Shown piece after piece: positions 1 through 6,449 of a stretch of 6,601 bases of DNA (position 1 is its first letter; every line of letters starts with the position of its first letter). The position numbers and the translations under genes were made by a program. The stretch is from Fusobacteriota bacterium (GTDB lineage: Bacteria > Fusobacteriota > Fusobacteriia > JAPLKR01). The stretch spans positions 1 through 6,601 of the forward strand of contig JAPLKR010000052.1 in assembly GCA_026387965.1 (NCBI GenBank), given 5' to 3'. Under the pieces are notes generated by a model, which was not told where the DNA came from, made no database searches, and was given only the letters and a program-made list of their open reading frames with translations.

Positions 1-543
1 ATTTCTTTAGATAGTATGTATACAATGGGGGGTCCGCCTGGAGTTTCAAATGTCCAACGGGATATGACAACCTATATTTTTGATAATTGGAATCCCTCTT
101 CTGATCAGAATTTCTGGCAGGATTTAACTTTTAATTCTGGAATAAAGTCATTACAAGGTAATGTGAATATGAATATTCAACTAGGTTATATAGGGATAAA
201 AGCGATTAAATGGGGTGGCAGCCAGACATTTGTGGTGCAGTTCAAGGTTTACAATGGTTTTTCATCTTTTGATGTAAACAATGATATAATATACTGCTTT
301 GTGGTCGTAAGCGCAAAAAGTACTTATAGTAGTACAGTTCGAATATATTATTCAAATTCAAAATTAAAGAGAATAAACAAAAATTCAATTACTTCAGCTA
401 CATGCGGAGATTGGTCGCTGATATCAAAATCGATTTTGAATCAATATTTTAATTGTCAAATTAAAAATTGTTTGAATAACTATGCAAATTATGTTCAAAA
501 TGCAGGGAGTAACGCTCAGCAGAACTCTTTGAATGGATTTTGA
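1..543 (+). CDS. Hypothetical protein, C-terminal fragment (5' end outside window)
   Basis: I do not recognise this protein. The frame is open from base 1 to the TGA at 541-543, giving 180 residues. The first in-frame ATG (16) has no Shine-Dalgarno sequence before it, whereas the three complete genes here all have GGAGG-type sites, so the true start probably lies left of the window. The visible part is rich in Asn, Ser, Tyr, Gln and aromatic residues and has low charge until a short basic stretch (KLKRINKNS). It has no transmembrane segment and four scattered cysteines (YCF, TCG, NCQ, NCL). This composition suits a secreted or surface beta-rich protein, but no motif proves it and any signal peptide would be off the window. 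It converges on dnaE and ends 35 bases before the dnaE stop, with a shared terminator between. Whether it is an intact gene or the tail of a pseudogene cannot be told here. Confidence 0.65.
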   Translation: MSLDSMYTMGGPPGVSNVQRDMTTYIFDNWNPSSDQNFWQDLTFNSGIKSLQGNVNMNIQLGYIGIKAIKWGGSQTFVVQFKVYNGFSSFDVNNDIIYCFVVVSAKSTYSSTVRIYYSNSKLKRINKNSITSATCGDWSLISKSILNQYFNCQIKNCLNNYANYVQNAGSNAQQNSLNGF

Positions 544-557
544 ATTGTGATATCAAA

Positions 558-589
558 GAAAAAGATAAACCTGCGGGCTTATCTTTTTT
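558..589. terminator. Bidirectional intrinsic terminator between the left-edge gene and dnaE
   Basis: Bases 561-571 pair with 576-586 around a four-base TGCG loop closed by C-G pairs (a UNCG-type tetraloop on the + strand). The only defect is an A-C mismatch at 569/578. Flanking A and T bases extend the stem to about 559-588. On the + strand a run of six T (584-589) follows, so it can end the left-edge gene. Read on the - strand the mismatch becomes a G-U wobble, making the stem better, and the tail is TTTTTCTTT. The dnaE stop codon (579-581) sits inside one arm. The structure is seen directly; termination activity is inferred. Confidence 0.85.
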
Positions 590-3500
590 GTATTTTAGTG
601 TTATTTTCACCAAGTAAGTTATAGAGGGACTCCAAACAATTGCGTGTGGGCTTCATAAAATACTCTTTAGGAAGTTTTATGAGCTGTTTAGTCTCTTTTA
701 TGGCAAGGACAACAGGAAAACTCCCCCTATGCTTTGACAAAATCTCTTTTAAAGCCAGTATTTTTTCATCATCTTGAGAGAGCAGTAAAAAGAGTGTGTG
801 ATCGGCAGAATGAAAAAAGGCTTCACTGTCAATAATTTCTTCAATAATAAATTTATGATTTTCTTTGCCTCCAAAATAGTCAGTAGCAATTTTACCTGTG
901 ATAAAAATGTGATTACCGGTGGCTAAAACATGAGAGTATCTAATAAAGGTTCTAGGAAAACAAATAACTGGAATTTGGCCTGTAAAATCCTCTAAAATAA
1001 AATCACACATCACATCCCCTCGTTTTGTTACTTTAGTATTCAGTGAGTGTATTGTTCCAAAAAGTTGAAAATTGTGGAGGCAATTTTTATCAATATCTAC
1101 AATTTTAACGGTAGGCATACTTTCAATAAGTAGCTTATATTCATCCAAAGGGTGGCCTGAAAAGAAAAGGCCGAGAAACTCTTTTTCGAGCTTAAGGAGT
1201 TCCGTTGAGTCCATTTCTGGTAGGTTTTCAATTTTTAATGTGTAAGGTGTGGTTTTTTTACCAAAGAGGCTTAACTGAAAATCGTCTTCATAATCAATGC
1301 GCTTTTGAGCATACTCAAGCATCGTGTCGATATGTGTAAAGAGAGATGATTTGGTATAGCTAAATTCTGAAAGCGCACCAGAAAATATGAGAGCTTCTAA
1401 CGCTTTTTTGTTAATCCCCTCTCGTTTTGCAGCAAAAATAAAACTGTTTATAGAGTCAAATCGACTCTTTTCTTCACGGTTTCTTGCGACTACTAACTTT
1501 TCTACAAAAACTTCTCCAATGTTTTTTATAGCGGAGAGAGAGAATAAAATAGAATTGCTTTTAATTGTAAAATTATTTTCACTCTCTTGAATAGAAGGGG
1601 GCAGTGTTTCAATGCCATTTTTTTTAGCATTTCGAATATAAAAAGCTAACTTTTCACTGTCGTACTTTTCAGAACTCATAAGACTTGCAAAAAAAGCTAA
1701 AGGGTAATTGGCTTTAAAATAGGCGGTCCAGTACGCAATGAGAGCGTAACACGCTGAGTGAGATTTATTGAAGCCATATCCTGCAAAACTGGCAATCAGT
1801 GTAAAAACATACTCAGCAATCGACGATTCAACTCCTTTTTTTATGGCACGTTCAACGAATTTTTGTTTGTTATCCTCCATAAGCCGAACATCTTTTTTTC
1901 CCATAGCGCGGCGAAGAAGATCAGCTTCCCCAAGAGAATAATCGGCCATAATATGAGCAATTTTCATAACCTGCTCTTGATAGAGAATAACGCCATAAGT
2001 CTCTTTTAAAATACCTTCTAAACTTGCGTGGGGATATTCAACAATTTTCTTGCCATGCTTTCCTGCGATATAATCATCCACCATGCCACTTCCGAGCGGG
2101 CCGGGACGATAGAGTGCAAGCAGAGCGATAATATCTTCAAAGTGGGTTGGAGAGACATCGCAGGTGAGCTTAGTAATACCCCTAGACTCAAATTGAAAGA
2201 TTCCAACAGTATCACACTGTTGAAAGACTGAGAAAGTTTTTGCATTGTCGAGGGGGATAGAGGAAAGGTCAATTTTATTTGAATAATATTTTTCAATGTA
2301 TTCTAACGTTCGTTGAATAATGGTAAGATTTTTAAGACCCAAAAAATCTATTTTTAAAAGGCCAATATCTTCAAGTTCTTTCATTTGATATTGCGTGGCG
2401 ATAATAGAATTTGTATTATCACTATAAAGCGGCACATCGTCAGTGAGGGGATTTTTTGAAATAACTACTCCTGCCGCATGGGTTGAAGCGTGCCTCACTT
2501 TACCTTCTAGTTTTTTTGCAAAGTAGAGGAGTTCTTTAACCTCACTATCCGTTTCAATGGTATTTGACAAAGCAGGATTCGCTTTTACAACTTCATCAAT
2601 AGTTTGAAATTGAGAAAATTCGCGCGTAATTTTATCTATTTTTGAAAGAGAGATCCCCATAACACGACCAACATCGCGAATAGCGGCACGTGCTTTTAAT
2701 GTTCCAAAAGTAATAATTTGAGCAACATGTGTGCTGCCATATTTTTTGGCAACATAAGCAATTAGCTCTTGCCTTCGTTCTTGACAGATATCAATGTCGA
2801 TATCGGGCATTGAAATACGCTCGGGATTTAAAAACCTCTCAAAAACGAGATCATACGAAATAGGGTCTATTTCTGTTATGCCTAAAATATAAGAAACAAT
2901 ACTTCCAGCAGCAGAACCACGACCAGGGCCGATCATAATATTTTGTGACTTAGCATAGGCGATAAGATCCCAGATGACCACAAAATAGCCCGAAAACCCC
3001 ATTTTAACGATGGTATTAACTTCAAATAAAATACGACTTTCAATAATAGGTGTTAAATTTTGGTAACGCTTTTTTTTATACTTTTCAACAAGCTTAATGA
3101 AAAACTCATCCAATGTTCCTGAAAACCCAACCGGAGAATAACTTGGGAATTTTGGAGTACCCATTTCAAGTTCCACGTTACAACGATTTGAAATTTTTAG
3201 GGTATTAGAAAGTGCCCGTTCAAAATGTTTTTGTGGAAACATCTCATGCATTTCGCTGTAAGACTTCAAATATATTTCTGGGCAATCCATTTTAAAACGC
3301 TTTTTATCACTAAGTTTACTTCCTGTTTGTATACACGTTGCAATATCTTGAAGAGCGTGCTCGCCTTTAAAACAAAAATGAACATCGTTCGTTACAACGC
3401 ACTCAAGAGAAAGCGACTCAGCTAATTTGAAAAGTTTCTGATTTAACTCTGGTTGTTCACTAAGCCCAGCATTTTGAAGTTCAATATAAAAATTTTCCTT

Positions 3501-3992
3501 TGAAAAAATATCGCAATATGACTCTGCAATTTTATAGGCGTTATCCTCTTGATTAGATAAAAGATGTTGAGCAATTTCACCTTTCATACATGCAGAAAGC
3601 GCAATAAGCCCCGTACTATGCTGCTTTAATTGCTCTTTATCAACTCTCGGGCGATAATAAAAGCCTTCAGTATAGGCAAGAGATGAAAGTTTCATAAGAT
3701 TTTTGTAGCCCTCAAGGTTTTGAGCCAAAAGAATTAGATGAAAGTTTTCACCTTTTTTATCGAAGTGAGCATGTTCACTTACATATATTTCAATTCCTAA
3801 AATAGGTTTGATATTTGCTTTTTTTGCCTTTTGATAGAGCTGATACACGCCAAACATATTGCCATGATCCGTAATGGCGATAGCGGGCATGTCAAGTTCT
3901 TTTGCACGCGTAATATATTCATCAATTTTACCAACGCCATCAAGCAGACTATATTCCGTATGAAGATGAAGGTGTACAAAATTATTTGACAT
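579..3992 (-). CDS. dnaE: DNA polymerase III subunit alpha (DnaE), C-family replicative polymerase
   Basis: The 1137-residue product is the catalytic subunit of the chromosomal replicase, adding dNTPs to primer ends while held on the beta clamp. Domains in order: PHP domain (about 1-280) with HLHLH at 7-11, TDHGN at 41-45 and NDVH at 202-205; palm with GPGRGS at 355-360, the PDIDID motif at 396-401 (D399 and D401 match the first two catalytic aspartates) and KIDFLG at 547-552 (D549, the third); fingers to about 810 with YRPGPLGSG and GYGFNKSHS; a helix-hairpin-helix region at about 815-875; an internal clamp-binding motif QLSLF at 906-910; an OB fold at about 974-1055; and a C-terminal domain to 1137. 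Length is normal and no frameshift is seen. The ATG at 3992-3990 has an AAGGAGG site 4 bases upstream (3997-4003), which fixes the start. It is transcribed alone, divergently from the permease. PHP metal ligands look intact, so intrinsic exonuclease activity is possible. Confidence 0.97.
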   Translation of the reverse strand: MSNNFVHLHLHTEYSLLDGVGKIDEYITRAKELDMPAIAITDHGNMFGVYQLYQKAKKANIKPILGIEIYVSEHAHFDKKGENFHLILLAQNLEGYKNLMKLSSLAYTEGFYYRPRVDKEQLKQHSTGLIALSACMKGEIAQHLLSNQEDNAYKIAESYCDIFSKENFYIELQNAGLSEQPELNQKLFKLAESLSLECVVTNDVHFCFKGEHALQDIATCIQTGSKLSDKKRFKMDCPEIYLKSYSEMHEMFPQKHFERALSNTLKISNRCNVELEMGTPKFPSYSPVGFSGTLDEFFIKLVEKYKKKRYQNLTPIIESRILFEVNTIVKMGFSGYFVVIWDLIAYAKSQNIMIGPGRGSAAGSIVSYILGITEIDPISYDLVFERFLNPERISMPDIDIDICQERRQELIAYVAKKYGSTHVAQIITFGTLKARAAIRDVGRVMGISLSKIDKITREFSQFQTIDEVVKANPALSNTIETDSEVKELLYFAKKLEGKVRHASTHAAGVVISKNPLTDDVPLYSDNTNSIIATQYQMKELEDIGLLKIDFLGLKNLTIIQRTLEYIEKYYSNKIDLSSIPLDNAKTFSVFQQCDTVGIFQFESRGITKLTCDVSPTHFEDIIALLALYRPGPLGSGMVDDYIAGKHGKKIVEYPHASLEGILKETYGVILYQEQVMKIAHIMADYSLGEADLLRRAMGKKDVRLMEDNKQKFVERAIKKGVESSIAEYVFTLIASFAGYGFNKSHSACYALIAYWTAYFKANYPLAFFASLMSSEKYDSEKLAFYIRNAKKNGIETLPPSIQESENNFTIKSNSILFSLSAIKNIGEVFVEKLVVARNREEKSRFDSINSFIFAAKREGINKKALEALIFSGALSEFSYTKSSLFTHIDTMLEYAQKRIDYEDDFQLSLFGKKTTPYTLKIENLPEMDSTELLKLEKEFLGLFFSGHPLDEYKLLIESMPTVKIVDIDKNCLHNFQLFGTIHSLNTKVTKRGDVMCDFILEDFTGQIPVICFPRTFIRYSHVLATGNHIFITGKIATDYFGGKENHKFIIEEIIDSEAFFHSADHTLFLLLSQDDEKILALKEILSKHRGSFPVVLAIKETKQLIKLPKEYFMKPTRNCLESLYNLLGENNTKIQKR

Positions 3993-4032
3993 ATCCCCTC
4001 CTTAAATTTTTGGATTTTACATTCATTACTTA

Positions 4033-4061
4033 ATCATACCACTCTTTAAATTTTACTGCAA
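4033..4061 (-). promoter_or_regulatory. Sigma70-type promoter for dnaE
   Basis: On the - strand there is a TTGCAG -35 box (4061-4056), a 17-base spacer and a TATGAT -10 box (4038-4033), preceded by TGG, an extended -10 element. The predicted start is near 4026, giving a leader of about 34 bases before the dnaE ATG with the AAGGAGG site (4003-3997) inside it. Box matches and spacing are seen; activity is inferred. Confidence 0.7.
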
Positions 4062-4074
4062 TTAAAAACATGGG

Positions 4075-4103
4075 TTGTCAAATGTGTTTTTTTCATGTAT
4101 AAT
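4075..4103 (+). promoter_or_regulatory. Sigma70-type promoter for the amino acid permease
   Basis: The -35 box TTGTCA (4075-4080, five of six consensus bases) is followed by a 17-base spacer and a perfect TATAAT (4098-4103). The predicted start is near 4110, giving a leader of about 80 bases before the GTG start at 4191. Its -35 box lies 13 bases from the -35 box of the divergent dnaE promoter. No terminator was found between the permease and pnuC, so this promoter may also serve pnuC. Confidence 0.8.
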
Positions 4104-4113
4104 GTTTTGTGTG

Positions 4114-4130
4114 AAATAAATAAATAAATA
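4114..4130 (+). repeat. Short tandem tetranucleotide repeat (AAAT, about 4.25 copies)
   Basis: Four AAAT units plus one A lie in the permease 5' leader, between the predicted transcript start (about 4110) and the start codon (4191). They lie outside the promoter spacer and the coding region. The copy number is low, and in AT-rich DNA this may be chance. The repeat also pairs weakly with TTTATT at 4133-4138. Confidence 0.6.
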
Positions 4131-4180
4131 GATTTATTCCAAAATTATGAATAAAAAAATATAATTATGCAAAATACGCG

Positions 4181-4186
4181 AGGAGG
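4181..4186 (+). promoter_or_regulatory. Ribosome binding site that sets the permease start at GTG 4191
   Basis: AGGAGG ends 4 bases before GTG 4191, the same spacing as at dnaE. An in-frame ATG at 4167 lies upstream of this site with no SD of its own and would place the AGGAGG inside the coding sequence as RGG codons. The next ATG (4206) is 19 bases past the site, too far. GTG 4191 is therefore the best start. Confidence 0.8.
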
Positions 4187-4190
4187 CTGC

Positions 4191-5504
4191 GTGGGAAAAA
4201 GTAAGATGGGGTTATGGATGCTTTTGGCTTTAGTAGTAGGTAATATGATCGGTTCGGGGGTATATATGCTTCCGGCATCGCTAGCAGGCATTGGAAGCAT
4301 TACAATTTTTTCGTGGATATTAACCGCAGTGGGGGCGATATGTGTGGCATTTGTATTTGGGCGTTTAAGTGAAGCCATTCCAAAAACAGGCGGACCGTAC
4401 GCTTATGCAGAAGAGGGATTTGGAAGATATATAGGTTCTCAGTCTGCATTTTTATATTGGATTTATGTTTGGACAGGAAATGCAGCGATAGCTATTGCTG
4501 GAACAGGGTATTTATCATTTTTGATACCGACGCTTAAAAATCCTTTACATGGAGCTCTTACAGCCATCGCGATATTGTGGATATTAACATTTAACAATAT
4601 GAGATCAGCAAGTCAAATTGGACTTTTCCAAATTTTAGTTACAATTATTAAATTACTTCCTATATTAGCGGTAGTGATTTTAGGATGGTTTTTCTTTCAC
4701 CCCCACTATATAATGGATAGTATAAACGTAACTGGAAAATCAAACCTTTCTGCCATTTCACTTGGACTTAATTTTACACTTTGGGCATTTGTAGGAATAG
4801 AATCGGCAACAGTACCGGCAGGAAGTATTGAGAATCCCAAAAAAAACATTCCGCTTGCAACAATCATCGGAACACTATTCGTTGCAGTTTTTTATATTAC
4901 GGTTTCAATTGTAATTATGGGGATGATACCTAATGCGAACCTACAAGCATCATCAGCTCCATTTGCAGACGCAGCTCAAATTATATTTGGTCATTTTGGG
5001 GGAACGTTAATAGCGCTAGGTGCCTTTATTTCATGCGTTGGATGTATAAATGGTTTTATTATGCTTCAAGGGCAAGTTCCGATGGCGGCGGCGAAAGAAG
5101 GGCTGTTTCCATTTAGTAATTTTTTTTCCAGAACAAATAAAAACGAGATGCCCGTTAACGCCCTCATCTTCTCGACGATTTTAACTTCAGTGTTTCTTCT
5201 ACTTACAATTTCAGGAAATTTAACACAGCAGTTTAATTTGATAATTAATCTAGCGACATCATTTGCGATATTAGTGTATTTCCTATCGGCACTTTCAGAG
5301 GTGATTTTAGCCAAAAGAAACAAAACGCCAATTCGGGTTAGAGCAAAACTGACAATCGTAATTGCTATAGCCTATACATTTTGGGCGTTTTTTAGTGTTG
5401 GACCAGAGATGATATTTTATGAGATGATACTAATATTTGTTTCAATGATACTTTATGTTTTTTGTGATGCAGCGAAAAAGAAAGATACAAATTTAAATGC
5501 ATAG
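4191..5504 (+). CDS. APC-superfamily amino acid permease/antiporter, AdiC-like
   Basis: This is a 437-residue inner-membrane transporter, about 12 hydrophobic segments in length and pattern, likely moving an amino acid or exchanging it for its decarboxylation product. From the GTG start, TM1 carries GNMIGSG (17-23), the unwound helix of APC carriers. TGGPYAYAEEGFG follows TM2, LYWIYVWTGN (88-97) is TM3, and NFTLWAFVGIES (194-205) is TM6 with W198 and E204. IMGMIPNA and APFADAA follow, then NGFIMLQGQ (287-295) in TM8. Compared from memory with E. coli AdiC, resemblance runs end to end: AdiC W202, E208, Y74, Y93 and N101 have counterparts, but AdiC W293 is F289 here and other pocket positions differ. 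The family is therefore secure but the substrate is not: arginine/agmatine is only one option, and no decarboxylase lies nearby. It has its own promoter (4075-4103), and pnuC follows after 97 bases. An ATG start at 4167 would add eight residues. Confidence 0.9.
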   Translation: MGKSKMGLWMLLALVVGNMIGSGVYMLPASLAGIGSITIFSWILTAVGAICVAFVFGRLSEAIPKTGGPYAYAEEGFGRYIGSQSAFLYWIYVWTGNAAIAIAGTGYLSFLIPTLKNPLHGALTAIAILWILTFNNMRSASQIGLFQILVTIIKLLPILAVVILGWFFFHPHYIMDSINVTGKSNLSAISLGLNFTLWAFVGIESATVPAGSIENPKKNIPLATIIGTLFVAVFYITVSIVIMGMIPNANLQASSAPFADAAQIIFGHFGGTLIALGAFISCVGCINGFIMLQGQVPMAAAKEGLFPFSNFFSRTNKNEMPVNALIFSTILTSVFLLLTISGNLTQQFNLIINLATSFAILVYFLSALSEVILAKRNKTPIRVRAKLTIVIAIAYTFWAFFSVGPEMIFYEMILIFVSMILYVFCDAAKKKDTNLNA

Positions 5505-5520
5505 TTTCAGCGACATTAAT

Positions 5521-5566
5521 AAAATAGCTAGATTTTTATTTGTTGAAAAAGAAAAAAAATAGCTAG
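5521..5566. repeat. Pair of 11-bp direct repeats in the permease-pnuC gap
   Basis: AAAATAGCTAG occurs at 5521-5531 and again at 5556-5566, 35 bases apart start to start. Each contains the palindrome TAGCTA. Between them is a T-rich then A-rich stretch (5533-5559) that can form only an imperfect A-T hairpin with no T tail, so it is not a convincing terminator. The repeats could be an operator for pnuC or chance in AT-rich sequence. They do not match any NAD-regulator site I can recall with confidence. The remaining gap up to the pnuC SD shows no clear promoter. Confidence 0.45.
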
Positions 5567-5601
5567 GATGGGGTTAGAGTAGTACGTTTCGGAGGGTATA
5601 A

Positions 5602-6312
5602 ATGTTGAGAATTTTAAATAAAAGAATTGTGAGAGATTGGACATTATTTGACATTTCTTGGAGTGCTGTGTTTATTTTATTGATACTTATTATAGGAATT
5701 CAGAGTCATAATAAAGTTATAGAAATTTTATCAGGGATAGCGGGCATGTTAAATGTTTTTTTGTGCGCAAAAGGAAAAGTTTATAATTTTTACTTTGGAA
5801 TGTTTTTTAATGTGACTTATGCATTCATTTCATTTTCTCAACATTATTATGCTTCATTTGGACTATATTTAGTTTATTTTTTGCCCATGCAATTTGTAGG
5901 ACTTTATCTTTGGAGTAAAAGCAAAGCTAAAAGAGAAGCGAATGAGGAGAGTTGCATTGAAATGAAACGCTTAAGTGTAAAAATGAAAATTCTGTGGAGC
6001 GTTGTCTGTGTTGTGGGAGTAGTTTTCGTAGCAGTTATTGTAAAAAAAATGGGGGATCCAATGCCAATTTCAGATTCTGCTACGAATGTATTAACAATCG
6101 TAGGAATTGTGATGATGGTAAAGAGGTATGCAGAACAATGGCATCTGTGGAATATCAGCAATATCTTTGGAATAGCATTGTGGACCCCCATGTTTTCACA
6201 CCAAGAAAACTTGCCGGTATCTCAACTCATAATGAGTATCGCATTTTTAGTTACTTCCTTATATGGAACATTTTATTGGTTAGCGCATTCAAGCAAAAGT
6301 GTAAGTCCCTGA
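5602..6312 (+). CDS. pnuC: PnuC-family nicotinamide riboside transporter
   Basis: This 236-residue membrane protein of the NMN/nicotinamide riboside transporter family takes up nicotinamide riboside (or a close NAD precursor) by facilitated diffusion. The substrate is then trapped by phosphorylation, classically by NadR, which is not in this window. Seven or eight hydrophobic segments are visible (roughly 18-34, 40-56, 62-79, 84-104, 128-147, 158-174, 180-196, 206-226), with a charged loop at 105-127. Family hallmarks are GKVYNFYFG at 58-66, the aromatic third and fourth helices ending in LYLW (101-104), and RYAEQWHLWN at 175-184 with the paired Trp (W180, W183), then N187. Length is typical. 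The ATG has GGAGGG at 5591-5596, 5 bases upstream. It may be read from the permease promoter, since the 97-base gap lacks a clear terminator. Its stop overlaps a strong terminator. The family call is firm; riboside rather than another thiamine- or riboflavin-like Pnu substrate is inferred from overall resemblance and the Trp motif. Confidence 0.92.
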   Translation: MLRILNKRIVRDWTLFDISWSAVFILLILIIGIQSHNKVIEILSGIAGMLNVFLCAKGKVYNFYFGMFFNVTYAFISFSQHYYASFGLYLVYFLPMQFVGLYLWSKSKAKREANEESCIEMKRLSVKMKILWSVVCVVGVVFVAVIVKKMGDPMPISDSATNVLTIVGIVMMVKRYAEQWHLWNISNIFGIALWTPMFSHQENLPVSQLIMSIAFLVTSLYGTFYWLAHSSKSVSP

Positions 6313-6349
6313 TAATAAAAGCACATCAAGTTAATGTGCTTTTATTATC
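6311..6349. terminator. Strong intrinsic terminator after pnuC, bidirectional in form
   Basis: Bases 6311-6326 pair perfectly with 6334-6349, a 16-bp stem with a seven-base loop (6327-6333). The GC-bearing core AGCACAT/ATGTGCT is flanked by AAAA on the left and TTTTATTAT on the right, so the working hairpin is about 6317-6343 with the outer arm as its T tail. The symmetry means it could stop transcription in either direction. The pnuC stop codon TGA (6310-6312) overlaps the base of the stem. Confidence 0.92.
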
Positions 6350-6396
6350 TGCTGCATAGAATCTTTGGGTAAAAATTATTTGCAAAATCATATACG

Positions 6397-6444
6397 AAAA
6401 AAGTAAAAAAGGGAGTTGACGATTTATTTTTGATGTGATATAAT
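6397..6444 (+). promoter_or_regulatory. Near-perfect sigma70 promoter with UP-like A-tracts, facing right
   Basis: The -35 box TTGACG (6416-6421), a 17-base spacer, and a perfect TATAAT (6439-6444) with TGA directly upstream form an extended -10. Two runs of six A (6397-6402, 6405-6410) sit at about -54 to -41, where a UP element binds the RNA polymerase alpha C-terminal domain. Predicted start is about 6449-6452. This is the strongest promoter in the window, it is insulated from pnuC by the terminator, and its form is typical of stable RNA operons. Activity is inferred. Confidence 0.85.
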
Positions 6445-6449
6445 CAGTA

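Noticed and set aside
16-18. ATG as the true start of the left-edge gene
   Set aside because: The frame is open to base 1 and no SD precedes this ATG, while all complete genes here have GGAGG-type sites. It is treated as a partial gene.
1387-3425. Several open frames of 66-92 codons within dnaE, on both strands
   Set aside because: All lie fully inside a well-conserved gene, show no SD and no recognisable domain, and are shadows of dnaE codons in other frames.
4145-5323. Antisense open frames of 77 and 85 codons over the permease
   Set aside because: They are complements of hydrophobic coding sequence, with no ribosome site or promoter of their own.
5532-5560. Terminator between the permease and pnuC
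   Set aside because: The T-rich/A-rich arms pair imperfectly with no GC core and no T tail after the right arm.
5543-5569. Promoter TTGAAA...TAGGAT before pnuC
   Set aside because: The spacer is only 15 bases and the -10 box is poor compared with the three good promoters in the window.
5540-5601. Riboswitch upstream of pnuC (NAD+-II or preQ1-like)
   Set aside because: These classes occur before pnuC or other transporters in some Bacillota, but I could not fit the pseudoknot or the SD-sequestering pairing here. No consensus core was recognisable by eye.
5904-6359. Antisense and alternate-frame open reading frames over pnuC
   Set aside because: They overlap a clear family member almost entirely. 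The 121-codon frame runs through the terminator and lacks an SD.
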